Assembly: GCA_039024315.1 (NCBI GenBank)
Contig: JBCCQN010000183.1
Coordinates: 1-16,664 of the forward strand
DNA from: JBCAWW01 sp039024315
GTDB lineage: Bacteria; Bacteroidota; Bacteroidia; J057
Direction of reading: 5' to 3'
DNA: 16,664 nucleotides
Within the stretch, counting starts at the first letter, position 1. The number at the start of each line of letters is the position of its first letter. The notes beneath the pieces were generated by a model, which was not told the DNA's origin, searched no databases, and worked only from the letters and a program-made list of their open reading frames with translations. Positions 6,801-13,197 of the stretch are shown here, piece by piece. A program made the translations under genes and the position numbers.

Positions 6801-8270
6801 GTGGTACTCAATCCCCAGATGGATCATCCTCGCATGCAAAAAGCGGCCAATGTGGTCGAATTATTTTTGCCAAGGGTAAGCCTCAAAGGCTTGGATGCCA
6901 AGAGCATTTACTTTGACCGCAAGATGCAATTATCCCAGTTATTTGTGGAGCGGCCGAGGATCAAATGGACAGTCCAATCAGAGACCCAAGGGCAAAGCGG
7001 AAATTGGGATGTGCAAAGAGCCTTGAAACCGATCCTCGATGAATTAGAGATTCAAAACTTCCGGATCAGTGATGGGACTTTGTATCAAAGCTTACCGCCT
7101 GGAGATAAACGGGTACCCTTGGATGTAGCCCAATTTAACGCGCTAGCGAAAGGATTTAAACTAGACTCGTTAGACCTATTGCGGCCCGATCGTCAATTTT
7201 TCTCAGATCGCCTCAAAGTATCTGTGGGAGAGTTTGCCCGCCCCATCATGGATAGTCTTTATACCCTCCGCTGGAAAAAAGCGGAGTATTTTTCGGCCAG
7301 TCGGCAAGTGATCGTTGACTCTATGGAGATGATCCCCAATTTCAATACCTATGATTATGTCATCAAATATGGTTACCGTAAAGGGTGGGTGCATACACAA
7401 ACCCATAGGGTGGAGATTGATTCTGTAGATCTATATGCTTGCATTGAGCAGCAGGAGTTTCACATCCCCAAGGTATTTGTGGGTGGCTTGGATATCTATA
7501 CTCGGGTGGATAGACGATTCCAGCGTTCGCCGCAGGCAAAACCCAGCCCACCTGAGCTATTTAGGAAGATGAAAGAAAGCCTAATTGTGGATAGTGTCTG
7601 GGTCATAGGCGGTATGATTCGATACCAGGAGTATGCGCCTAGTGGGCGAGAAGGCGAACTCTACTTAGATGAGTTACATGGCTTGGTAACGGGTCTGACG
7701 AATCGCCCTTCTCAGCTAGCCAGTCCCAATATGACCATGCAAATCGACGCCAATATCATGGGACAAGGCCTCATGGAGGCACAGGTGGAGTATCCTTTGA
7801 CAGACTCCGTCAACGCTTTTACCGTACGCGGGAGCGTGCAGGGCCTCGATTTAACCTCCCTTAATCCCCTTCTCGAACCTGCGGCCAACCTCAAGGTCAA
7901 TCGTGGCCAAGCCCAAAAGCTAGAATTCAATATGCGCGGTAATGATCGTTATTGTCGCGGTAGAATGCGTTTTTGGTATGATGATCTGAATGTATCGCTC
8001 TTTGGCGAGAAGAAGAAACAACTACAACCTACATTGATTCGCCGCTTTTGGGCTAGTTTCTTTGCCAATACAGTGGTGAGATCCCATAATCCTAAAAAAA
8101 GATTTTTAAGGATCGGGAGTATAGAATATATACCAGAAGAAAACCGTAGTTTTGTCTCTAATTGGGTACAAGCACTCCTCACCGGAGTGAAATCGAGCGT
8201 AGGCATCTCAAATAAAAAAGAAAAAGATAAGGAGCTAGGCACCAAGTGGCTCGACAACGAATCGGATTGA
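3864..8270 (+). CDS. Giant AsmA-like envelope protein with six ~180-residue repeats
   Basis: 1468 residues. A short basic start is followed by one membrane helix (about residues 8-32), so most of the protein should be periplasmic. The body is beta-rich. A recurring unit contains a FYA-D-(I/L) strand, a Y-x-PDSSY-x-L/I hairpin, a GLS-x-ADS/T segment and a 'P-R-(L/V)-x-(L/I)-x-GLD' turn. The hairpin tyrosine (or equivalent) falls near residues 237, 421, 600, 783, 959 and 1133, a spacing of 174-184. The last 200 residues (GLDLTSLNPLLEP, a MRFWYDDL strand, FFANTVVRSHNP and a final amphipathic helix) resemble the C-terminal region of Bacteroidota AsmA/DUF748-type proteins. That superfamily includes TamB and YhdP, which form grooves for lipid movement between membranes. 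A lipid-bridge role here is inference. No frameshift or stop interrupts the repeats. Confidence 0.75.
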   Translation: MALKKRQKWLLGAAIGVVLLLLLGQLLVDRLVVPMVERAVREYVERQSRGLYKINELEAHWDLTRRQLRIENLSLDPDSVELQHLIDEGLAPKRWYSLHIPKIELDLFNFREAFFARRIFLGAARIYRPQITIRSRVKTNEVQPNKLYGKSLYPLIQEYLDALYIQEVMITQGNISYNDPEQFLQHAFQVRGLSVAISDFRIDSAHTIAIQQPFYAKTLSLEVDIDDYSYVLPDSSYQIQVGKLGFSTQNSQIYLDNLSLHPNFARYQKLKAQGQKLPNQIEIRLPRLQLSDLDLPKALFHQELQAGALRLIQPNVFQLGPRQDATEFDLEQFNGDWLYGLIRPLFNKVQIEGISVERGNFKRLRQLGDSTAVFDMEGIGLYLTNFLVDSSQIGQYGRLRVIKEIEAKADKYRFSIRQGDYQLKGQDLRFSTEANIFRGGTINLIASEAARARYLAEGNDIIGFNIPRVAIDGLDLSEAWDRRVLDVDMIRLEEPEISLTNPPEIRQSQLDSLDQTDLYTFIAPFLDTLRIRDLQVEGGSFFFNSRLANAANSLQAPDFSLQVDNFLLGPGGKEKRFYADDIALDLNVDQYSLMLPDSSYALTIERLGLSVADSAIFVDSLHLTPVLGPRSGTEDPTQNQHTADIFVPRLYLNGLDVYQAYFEERLLIDSVGISHPEILLRSKIRQKQKLQLPDLDSLDLYPMIQPYFKSLAIGALTIDSTHLHRLAFKGDSVQSLDFPNLELKALDLALDSTSQIGPDNLLLAKELSVRLQDWQYKLPDSIHTLSLGEISYDTEEKAIKLEDIQLIPKDTSLGQTYYAAKMPSMLIDGVDAYELYQERVLEVDRIQLNQPSVQMTRLPEVDKESFDSLAQADLYDLIGQQLNALRVKRFLVMDGDYSYRDQYSEAGDAFEAENILVLISDFEIDPQSANATDKPFYADNIEVSIQVQPYAFYAPDSSYLIQFEEIGLSTADSSIILENVVLNPQMDHPRMQKAANVVELFLPRVSLKGLDAKSIYFDRKMQLSQLFVERPRIKWTVQSETQGQSGNWDVQRALKPILDELEIQNFRISDGTLYQSLPPGDKRVPLDVAQFNALAKGFKLDSLDLLRPDRQFFSDRLKVSVGEFARPIMDSLYTLRWKKAEYFSASRQVIVDSMEMIPNFNTYDYVIKYGYRKGWVHTQTHRVEIDSVDLYACIEQQEFHIPKVFVGGLDIYTRVDRRFQRSPQAKPSPPELFRKMKESLIVDSVWVIGGMIRYQEYAPSGREGELYLDELHGLVTGLTNRPSQLASPNMTMQIDANIMGQGLMEAQVEYPLTDSVNAFTVRGSVQGLDLTSLNPLLEPAANLKVNRGQAQKLEFNMRGNDRYCRGRMRFWYDDLNVSLFGEKKKQLQPTLIRRFWASFFANTVVRSHNPKKRFLRIGSIEYIPEENRSFVSNWVQALLTGVKSSVGISNKKEKDKELGTKWLDNESD

Positions 8271-8440
8271 TTTACAAAGCCTTAGACCCACCGTAACCGA
8301 TTTCGATATTCGCAATAATTTTAAATTATTATTAAAATATTATAAATTTTATAACATTTTGTTTGAAATGTCATAAAAGTTACTGTGCTTTGTTGTCGAA
8401 CATTTAACCAATTATTTATCCTCTAATTTGTTTTTTAGTT
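8271..8440 (+). promoter_or_regulatory. AT-rich leader and possible promoter of the secreted beta-sandwich gene
   Basis: 170 bp, very AT-rich, with the inverted repeat AATAATTT-T-AAATTATT at 8314-8330. A TTTG at 8362-8365 lies 19 bp before GTGCTTTG (8385-8392), which keeps the TTTG half of the Bacteroidota -7 box but not its TA. That would give a 5' leader of about 40 nt. The match is weak. Confidence 0.3.
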
Positions 8441-9052
8441 ATGATGAAGCTTATGCAAACTGTGTTAGTACTTGTCCTAGGTGTCGGTACTTTCACCTCA
8501 TCACTCGCACAAACAGAGGCTACTACCAGTTCTACTAACGCAAACAGTGTCGATGTTGTTCCTCACCAGCAAGAAGGTGTATGGATGGTAACCTACCAGG
8601 CTGAGCAGCCAGGTCTAGTACACATCCGTCTCTATGATGCTTGGGGTAACATGATCCACCGTACGCGTTTAGCCGACCAACAATTGTTTACCAAGGCATT
8701 TAGCCTCGCTAGTCTGCCAAATGGAGACTACACCTTTGTGGTAAGCAGTGAGGAAGGTACCTACCGGGAAACTGTCGGGGTACAGCATGGCCAGAAGGCT
8801 TCCCCCCTAGACATTGATCTCGTACCTGTCGAAGGAAGCAACAAATACCAGCTAGTCGTCAGCGGTACCGAAGCTTCTGAGGTAGAGGTACAAATTTTGA
8901 CTGCCGACGCGACGCTCCTTTATGAAGAGAGTGCGCAGAAAGAAAGTCTGTCCAGCCGTATCTACAATCTTGAGCAGGTACGCGCAGACCAAGTTGTGTT
9001 TGTGGTTTCTGCAGGCGATCGCCGCACTGTCGAAGCAGTCGAACTTAAGTAA
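8441..9052 (+). CDS. Secreted tandem beta-sandwich protein, unknown function
   Basis: 203 residues with a signal peptide (hydrophobic core, cleavage near SLAQ|TE at residue 24). Two similar beta-rich halves follow: about 45-115 (VHIRLYDAWGN...FSLASLPNGDYTFVVSS) and about 130-203 (VEVQILTADATLLYEE...YNLEQVRADQVVFVVSA). Each resembles the beta-sandwich of T9SS sorting domains or DUF3244-like proteins, with the pattern 'D-x-x-G-x-x-(hydrophobic)...L-x-x-L-x-x-G-x-Y-x-F'. It lacks a long N-terminal effector domain, so it is not a normal T9SS cargo. A structural or adhesin-like envelope role is a guess. It has an AT-rich leader and its own strong terminator, which indicates a monocistronic and possibly highly expressed gene. 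Confidence is high that it is a real secreted protein and low for any function. Confidence 0.8.
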   Translation: MMKLMQTVLVLVLGVGTFTSSLAQTEATTSSTNANSVDVVPHQQEGVWMVTYQAEQPGLVHIRLYDAWGNMIHRTRLADQQLFTKAFSLASLPNGDYTFVVSSEEGTYRETVGVQHGQKASPLDIDLVPVEGSNKYQLVVSGTEASEVEVQILTADATLLYEESAQKESLSSRIYNLEQVRADQVVFVVSAGDRRTVEAVELK

Positions 9053-9106
9053 GACTATTATTGAAAGCCTGCACAGGCTAAGAATCTTATTGCATACAAT
9101 TCATGA

Positions 9107-9137
9107 ACGGGTGGCCTTCTGGTCACCCGTATTTTAT
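9107..9137 (+). terminator. Rho-independent terminator after the beta-sandwich gene
   Basis: ACGGGTGGCC-TTCT-GGTCACCCGT forms a 10-bp stem with one G-U pair and a 4-nt loop, followed by ATTTTATA. A small hairpin (AGCCTG-CA-CAGGCT) lies just upstream, near 9066-9079. Confidence 0.8.
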
Positions 9138-9192
9138 ATAAATCTGTTACCTTAGGGTTAGTTTGCCCATCCAAAGAGGGTAAACAGATCTT

Positions 9193-9621
9193 ATGAAGAG
9201 CCTACTACTACTCAACCTATTGCTAGGGCTGATTTTATTTTCCTGTAAATCACGTCCTATGGATCCTGCAAACTACACCGAAGCCAAGATCAAATTTGGC
9301 GCTGGAGGGGGTTTTACGGGACTTTATACCCATTATCAACTGCTAGACAATGGCGACCTTTTTATGCAAAAGGAACCTGATAGCACTCAGTATCATTTAG
9401 CCAGCATCAAGAAAAAGATCTATAAGCCTCTCTTTTCTGGACTAGCAGAGATGGACAGCGAAGCTTTTCGCTACAACCATCCGGGCAATATGACCCAATA
9501 TGTGGAAGTACAATTGGTTGATACTACCTATCGTGCTGCTTTTGCCATACAGGATAGTCTCGCCCCACAGGCTCTCAGGGATATGTACAGACAACTCATG
9601 GATCTCGTTCCTAAAGAATAA
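9193..9621 (+). CDS. Small lipoprotein encoded just before the M4 peptidase
   Basis: 142 residues with a lipoprotein signal: a Leu-rich hydrophobic core and lipobox LFSC with the acylated cysteine at residue 18. The mature protein begins with a short linker, then KIKFGAGGGFTGLYTHYQLLDNGDLF (residues about 32-58). This is a Gly-rich beta-hairpin followed by a Y-x-L-x-x-(D/N)-G-x-(L/V)-F strand, a pattern I recognise from uncharacterised Bacteroidota lipoproteins. The C-terminal half has alternating beta and helical character. No catalytic motif is visible. The M4 peptidase gene starts 9 bp after the stop codon, so the two are almost certainly co-transcribed. An inhibitor, chaperone or surface partner of the peptidase is possible but unproven. 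Confidence 0.78.
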   Translation: MKSLLLLNLLLGLILFSCKSRPMDPANYTEAKIKFGAGGGFTGLYTHYQLLDNGDLFMQKEPDSTQYHLASIKKKIYKPLFSGLAEMDSEAFRYNHPGNMTQYVEVQLVDTTYRAAFAIQDSLAPQALRDMYRQLMDLVPKE

Positions 9622-9630
9622 ATACCTGCT

Positions 9631-12600
9631 ATGAAAAAATACCTTTACTTATTTATCCTATGTGCTTTGGGAGCTAGTAGCTTGCAAGCTCAGCATCCTA
9701 TGGATAGCAAACGCAAAAATCCTCCCGCTTACTTTTCGCCTAGCATAGAAGCCCTTGAAATCAATGGCGCTGAGCGTTCGGCGCAGCCGTTTAGCCCTCG
9801 CCACCAACGCCTAGATGTCCAAAATATCGGTGCCCACGGAGCCCATAATCATGTCTGGCAGATAGAATATGCCGCCGAAACAGGCGTCCCCATTTTCTTG
9901 AAGAGAGAGAGAGCCGAAAGTGCCTCTATGATAGAGCGCACTAATCCGGGGCAGGCCTTAAGCCAATATTTGATTGACGCCGCGGAAGTTATGCCCTTTG
10001 ATCAACCAACCCAAGAGCTATACATCAAGCGTGCCGAGACAGATCATCTAGGCCATACGCACATCCGCCTACAGCAATCTCATCTAGGAGTACCCATCTA
10101 CGGCGCTGAAGGAATCTTACACTTTAGTCCGAGCCACGAAATGCTAAATGGCCGTTTTGTACCTACCCCTCATATCTATGATGTAGCACCAAGCTTAAGC
10201 GGAAATGCAGCCGCTCAAATCGCCGTTCAAGATGTGGCCACCCATACGACTTATCGTTCGCTAACAGCGGAAGAACAAGCCCTCCTCAATTATAGCGGCC
10301 CTATCACTGAGCTTTGGTTATATCCAAGTCCCGAACACGGTATGCGTCTTTGCTATACAGTTGAGCTACGCCCTAACTTCTTGCAGCATTGGAAATATTT
10401 TATCGATGCAGAAAACGGTACGATTCTCAATCATTATGACCATACATGTTCTATCGGACCTACTACAGCAGTAGGCAATGACCTCAACGGTCAAAGCCAG
10501 ACCATCAATGTCTTTGAAGCTCCCAATGGCGTTTACTATCTCCTAGATGCTTCTAAAGATATGTACACCGGTCCCACCAACAGCCTGCCTAATAACGATC
10601 AAGGTTATATCATCACGGCAGACTTTAATAATACCTCGCCAAGCAATCCAAACTATAACGAAATCACTTCCAATAATAACAGTTGGAATGCCAAGCAGAT
10701 TTCGGCTCACAATAATGCCAGTCTTTGCTATGATTACTTCCGTACCACTTTCAATCGCAGTTCGATCAATGGTAGCGGGGGTGATATCATCTCCTTTATC
10801 AATGTCGCTGAGGACAACGGACAGGGTATGGACAATGCTTTTTGGAATGGAGCAGCCATGTTTTATGGCAACGGAGGCGGAGCCTTTACCCCTTTGGCTG
10901 GAGCTTTAGACGTCGCAGGCCATGAAATGGCCCATGGCGTGATTCAAAACTCCGCCAACCTAGAGTATCAAGGTCAGTCTGGTGCTCTGAATGAGTCCTT
11001 TGCGGATATTTTTGGCGTAATGATTGACCGCAATGATTGGGCTTTGGGAGAGGATATCATTCCGAATACCTCCATCTTCCCCACCGGCTTGTTGCGTGAT
11101 ATCTCCAATCCTCACAATGGTTACCCAGCAGGCTCTAATCCACTCAGTAATCCCGGTTATCAGCCACGAGAGATGTCCGAAATCTTTACCGGCTCACAGG
11201 ACAATGGCGGGGTACATATCAATAGTGGGATCGCCAATTACGCTTTTTACAAATATTGCGAAGAACTCAACTTCGACCGTGTCAAGGCAGAGCAAGTTTT
11301 TTATCGCGCGCTCACCCAATACTTGAGCCGTAGTTCGCAGTTTATTGATTGTCGGATCGCAGTGATACAGGCGGCCGAGGATTTATATGGGGCCAATTCG
11401 GCTGAGGTTGCTGCTGCGCAGAACGCTTATGCCGCTGTCGGACTAGGCAATCCCGCCGGTGGTGGGGGCGGCGGAGGAGGTGGTGGCGGTGGTACCGTCG
11501 ATCCAGATCCACAACTTCCAGGCCATACAGGCCAAGACTATATCCTCAGTACCGATACGGACAATTTCACTTTTGGAACTATGTATATCAGTTCCACCAC
11601 TGGTACCAATTTCCAAGAGTTGAGCCAGACGGAGCACCTTCGCAAGGTGAGTGTCACTGATGATGGCCAACTAGGCTACTTTGTAGATAACTTCCACAAT
11701 ATCAAAGGTTTGTTCCTAAATCCAGCCAACCCTCAGGAGCAAAACATCACTACCGATCAATTTTGGGATAATGTCGCGATCTCCAAAGATGGCTCTAAAT
11801 TTGCGGCGATCTCCATCAATGTGGATACCTCTATCTATGTTTACAGCTATGACCTACAGCAATGGGCCAAGTTTAGGCTCTATAATCCAACCTTTACCCA
11901 AGGGGTAAGCTCTGGAGGGGTGCTTTATGCAGATGCTTTGGAGTGGGACTATACTGGAGAGTATTTGCTTTACGACTCATTCAACCGTATCCCCAATAAT
12001 AGCGGGACAGACCGCGAGTACTGGGACATTGGTGAGATCAAGGTATGGGACAATACCTTCAATACTTGGGGAGACGGAAGTATTCATAAGATCTTCCAAA
12101 ACCTCGCTGATGGGATCAGTGTGGGTAATGCAGTTTACTCCAAAAACTCTCCTAACATTATCGCTTTTGACTATATCGATGCCAACCTCAATGAGTATTA
12201 CCTCCTAGCCGGCAATGTCGAAACCGGAGATGTAGGTACGATATTCCAAAATGGTGTATTGAGTGTCCCTTCCTATTCTAAAAATGATGACAAGATTATT
12301 TTCAACGCCAATAATACCAATGGCGACGAGATTTTGGCGGTCATTCCGTTAGCTGCTGACAAAATCAATCCGGGCGGTAGCGCCTCTGGTCTGATAGGGG
12401 CCGCCAAATGGGGCGTATGGTATGTGGATGGCCAAAGGCCACTCTCGGTACAGCCAGACTTAGTAGAACTTTATCAACTTATGGTCGGCCCCAATCCCAT
12501 GGAGGAACACCTCAAGATTCAATACAGCTTGCCACAGGCACAGGAAGTGAGGCTTGAACTCCAAAACTTGATGGGACAAAGCGTTTGGCGCAGCCAGCCT

Positions 12601-12723
12601 CAGCTTAAAGCAGCAGGATCACAAGAGAGTCAGATTGAATTACCTCAACTGGCTGCGGGATCTTATCTGCTGCGGGTTTGGATCGGGGATGATCAACAAA
12701 CGGTCAAAGTGGTAAAGTACTAG
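9631..12723 (+). CDS. Secreted M4 (thermolysin-like) metallopeptidase with propeller and T9SS domain
   Basis: 1030 residues. In order: signal peptide (1-20, ending LQAQ); inhibitory propeptide with an FTP segment (~125-165) and a PepSY-like part (~190-275); M4 catalytic domain (~280-608). Zinc-site residues are H431-EMA-H435 and E455 (NESFAD), the same 24-residue spacing as in thermolysin. GVHINSG with H529 is the second catalytic histidine. A run of twelve glycines (610-621) forms a hinge. Then comes a TolB/PD40-like propeller with at least five 'hydrophobic-S-x-D-G-x-x-(I/L/F)' strands near 673, 715, 770, 834 and 880. From about 948 to the end is a T9SS type A sorting domain (VGPNP..., NLMGQ, LAAGSYLLRV). 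It is probably exported across the outer membrane, attached to the surface or released, and self-activated by propeptide cleavage. All key catalytic residues are present. Confidence 0.95.
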   Translation: MKKYLYLFILCALGASSLQAQHPMDSKRKNPPAYFSPSIEALEINGAERSAQPFSPRHQRLDVQNIGAHGAHNHVWQIEYAAETGVPIFLKRERAESASMIERTNPGQALSQYLIDAAEVMPFDQPTQELYIKRAETDHLGHTHIRLQQSHLGVPIYGAEGILHFSPSHEMLNGRFVPTPHIYDVAPSLSGNAAAQIAVQDVATHTTYRSLTAEEQALLNYSGPITELWLYPSPEHGMRLCYTVELRPNFLQHWKYFIDAENGTILNHYDHTCSIGPTTAVGNDLNGQSQTINVFEAPNGVYYLLDASKDMYTGPTNSLPNNDQGYIITADFNNTSPSNPNYNEITSNNNSWNAKQISAHNNASLCYDYFRTTFNRSSINGSGGDIISFINVAEDNGQGMDNAFWNGAAMFYGNGGGAFTPLAGALDVAGHEMAHGVIQNSANLEYQGQSGALNESFADIFGVMIDRNDWALGEDIIPNTSIFPTGLLRDISNPHNGYPAGSNPLSNPGYQPREMSEIFTGSQDNGGVHINSGIANYAFYKYCEELNFDRVKAEQVFYRALTQYLSRSSQFIDCRIAVIQAAEDLYGANSAEVAAAQNAYAAVGLGNPAGGGGGGGGGGGGTVDPDPQLPGHTGQDYILSTDTDNFTFGTMYISSTTGTNFQELSQTEHLRKVSVTDDGQLGYFVDNFHNIKGLFLNPANPQEQNITTDQFWDNVAISKDGSKFAAISINVDTSIYVYSYDLQQWAKFRLYNPTFTQGVSSGGVLYADALEWDYTGEYLLYDSFNRIPNNSGTDREYWDIGEIKVWDNTFNTWGDGSIHKIFQNLADGISVGNAVYSKNSPNIIAFDYIDANLNEYYLLAGNVETGDVGTIFQNGVLSVPSYSKNDDKIIFNANNTNGDEILAVIPLAADKINPGGSASGLIGAAKWGVWYVDGQRPLSVQPDLVELYQLMVGPNPMEEHLKIQYSLPQAQEVRLELQNLMGQSVWRSQPQLKAAGSQESQIELPQLAAGSYLLRVWIGDDQQTVKVVKY
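9774..9790 (+). repeat. Mini-hairpin repeat variant in the M4 pro-region
   Basis: GCGTTCGGCGCAGCCGT agrees with GCGTTCTGCGAAGCAGT at 14 of 17 positions. Two of the three differences are a paired stem change (T-A to G-C) and the third is the free middle base of the GNA loop. It encodes part of ERSAQP (residues 48-53), between the signal peptide and the FTP propeptide, an unconstrained stretch. Confidence 0.45.
11410..11428 (-). repeat. Mini-hairpin repeat variant at the M4 catalytic-domain end
   Basis: The minus strand reads AAGCGTTCTGCGCAGCAGC, differing from the intergenic consensus only in the loop base and the last base. Fifteen bases (11411-11425) recur exactly at 12783-12797. It encodes AAAQNA in the last helix of the M4 domain, a motif expected from the family, so coincidence must be considered. 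Confidence 0.35.
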
Positions 12724-12747
12724 CCCTACGAAATCGATTTTCATATC

Positions 12748-12777
12748 AGGTCCGGCTTATTGGTCGGGCCTTTTTTT
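12748..12777 (+). terminator. Rho-independent terminator of the lipoprotein/M4 unit
   Basis: AGGTCCGGC and GGTCGGGCCT pair into a 9-10 bp stem with G-U pairs around a short TATT-type loop, followed directly by seven T residues. It lies 25 bp after the M4 stop codon. Confidence 0.85.
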
Positions 12778-12782
12778 GTGGC

Positions 12783-12797
12783 CTGCTGCGCAGAACG
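12783..12797 (-). repeat. Mini-hairpin repeat copy after the M4 terminator
   Basis: The minus strand reads CGTTCTGCGCAGCAG, with stem CTGC-GCA-GCAG. It sits 5 bp past the terminator T-tract and is identical over 15 bp to the copy in the M4 gene (11411-11425). Confidence 0.55.
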
Positions 12798-13130
12798 ATC
12801 ATCCCTTTAGCATAGCTATTGATTAAAAAATCTTGAAGAAAGTTGAGCCTATTCTAATCCGATTTCAATCTCAGATTAAGCCAGTTTAGTTGCTACTTTT
12901 TGGCCTAGTCTTCTGCTTGAGACGCCCTCTTTCCGTCTTGAGCGAGATTAATTCTCAAGCTAAAAAGCACTTGACCAAAGAGTGCTTGGAGGAGTCAAAA
13001 TTACTTTTTAATGGGATTTTAATAAAAGCCCATGTTTTTGTTAAACCCCTATTAGAAAAACGAGAAAGGCCTTTTACATATGAACAGAAATGAATATCCG
13101 TCTCGCAATTTTGACCATGCGTGTACCCCT

Positions 13131-13146
13131 CAAATAACCTTATTTG
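13131..13146. promoter_or_regulatory. Inverted repeat upstream of the SPFH gene
   Basis: CAAATAA-CC-TTATTTG is a perfect 7-bp inverted repeat, extendable by a wobble and one more pair, centred 59 bp before the ATG. It is a plausible regulator site or short hairpin; no regulator gene is adjacent. Confidence 0.3.
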
Positions 13147-13197
13147 GGCGATTTTCGTTTTTTGAAGCAACTAAATCAACCTTCAAAACTCCTGACC

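Larger units (their letters stand above)
12778..13197. other. Long intergenic region before the SPFH gene
   Basis: No convincing gene. A 67-codon frame (12890-13093) has a poor composition for a real protein and no upstream signal. The region holds an inverted mini-hairpin repeat (12783-12797), a hairpin AAGCACT-9 nt-AGTGCTT (12965-12987), a palindrome AAAGGCCTTT (13065-13074) and the inverted repeat CAAATAA-CC-TTATTTG (13131-13146), about 50 bp before the SPFH start. The last could be an operator or part of the promoter region. Confidence 0.5.

Noticed and set aside
7523..7537. GCGTTCGCCGCAGGC, similar to the hairpin repeat
   Set aside because: The stem is shifted and the closing pair lost; the match is too weak to separate from chance, though it lies in a linker-like stretch.
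12890..13093. 67-codon plus-strand frame in the intergenic region
   Set aside because: No family resemblance, no signal or clear upstream site, and overlapping frames on the other strand are as long.
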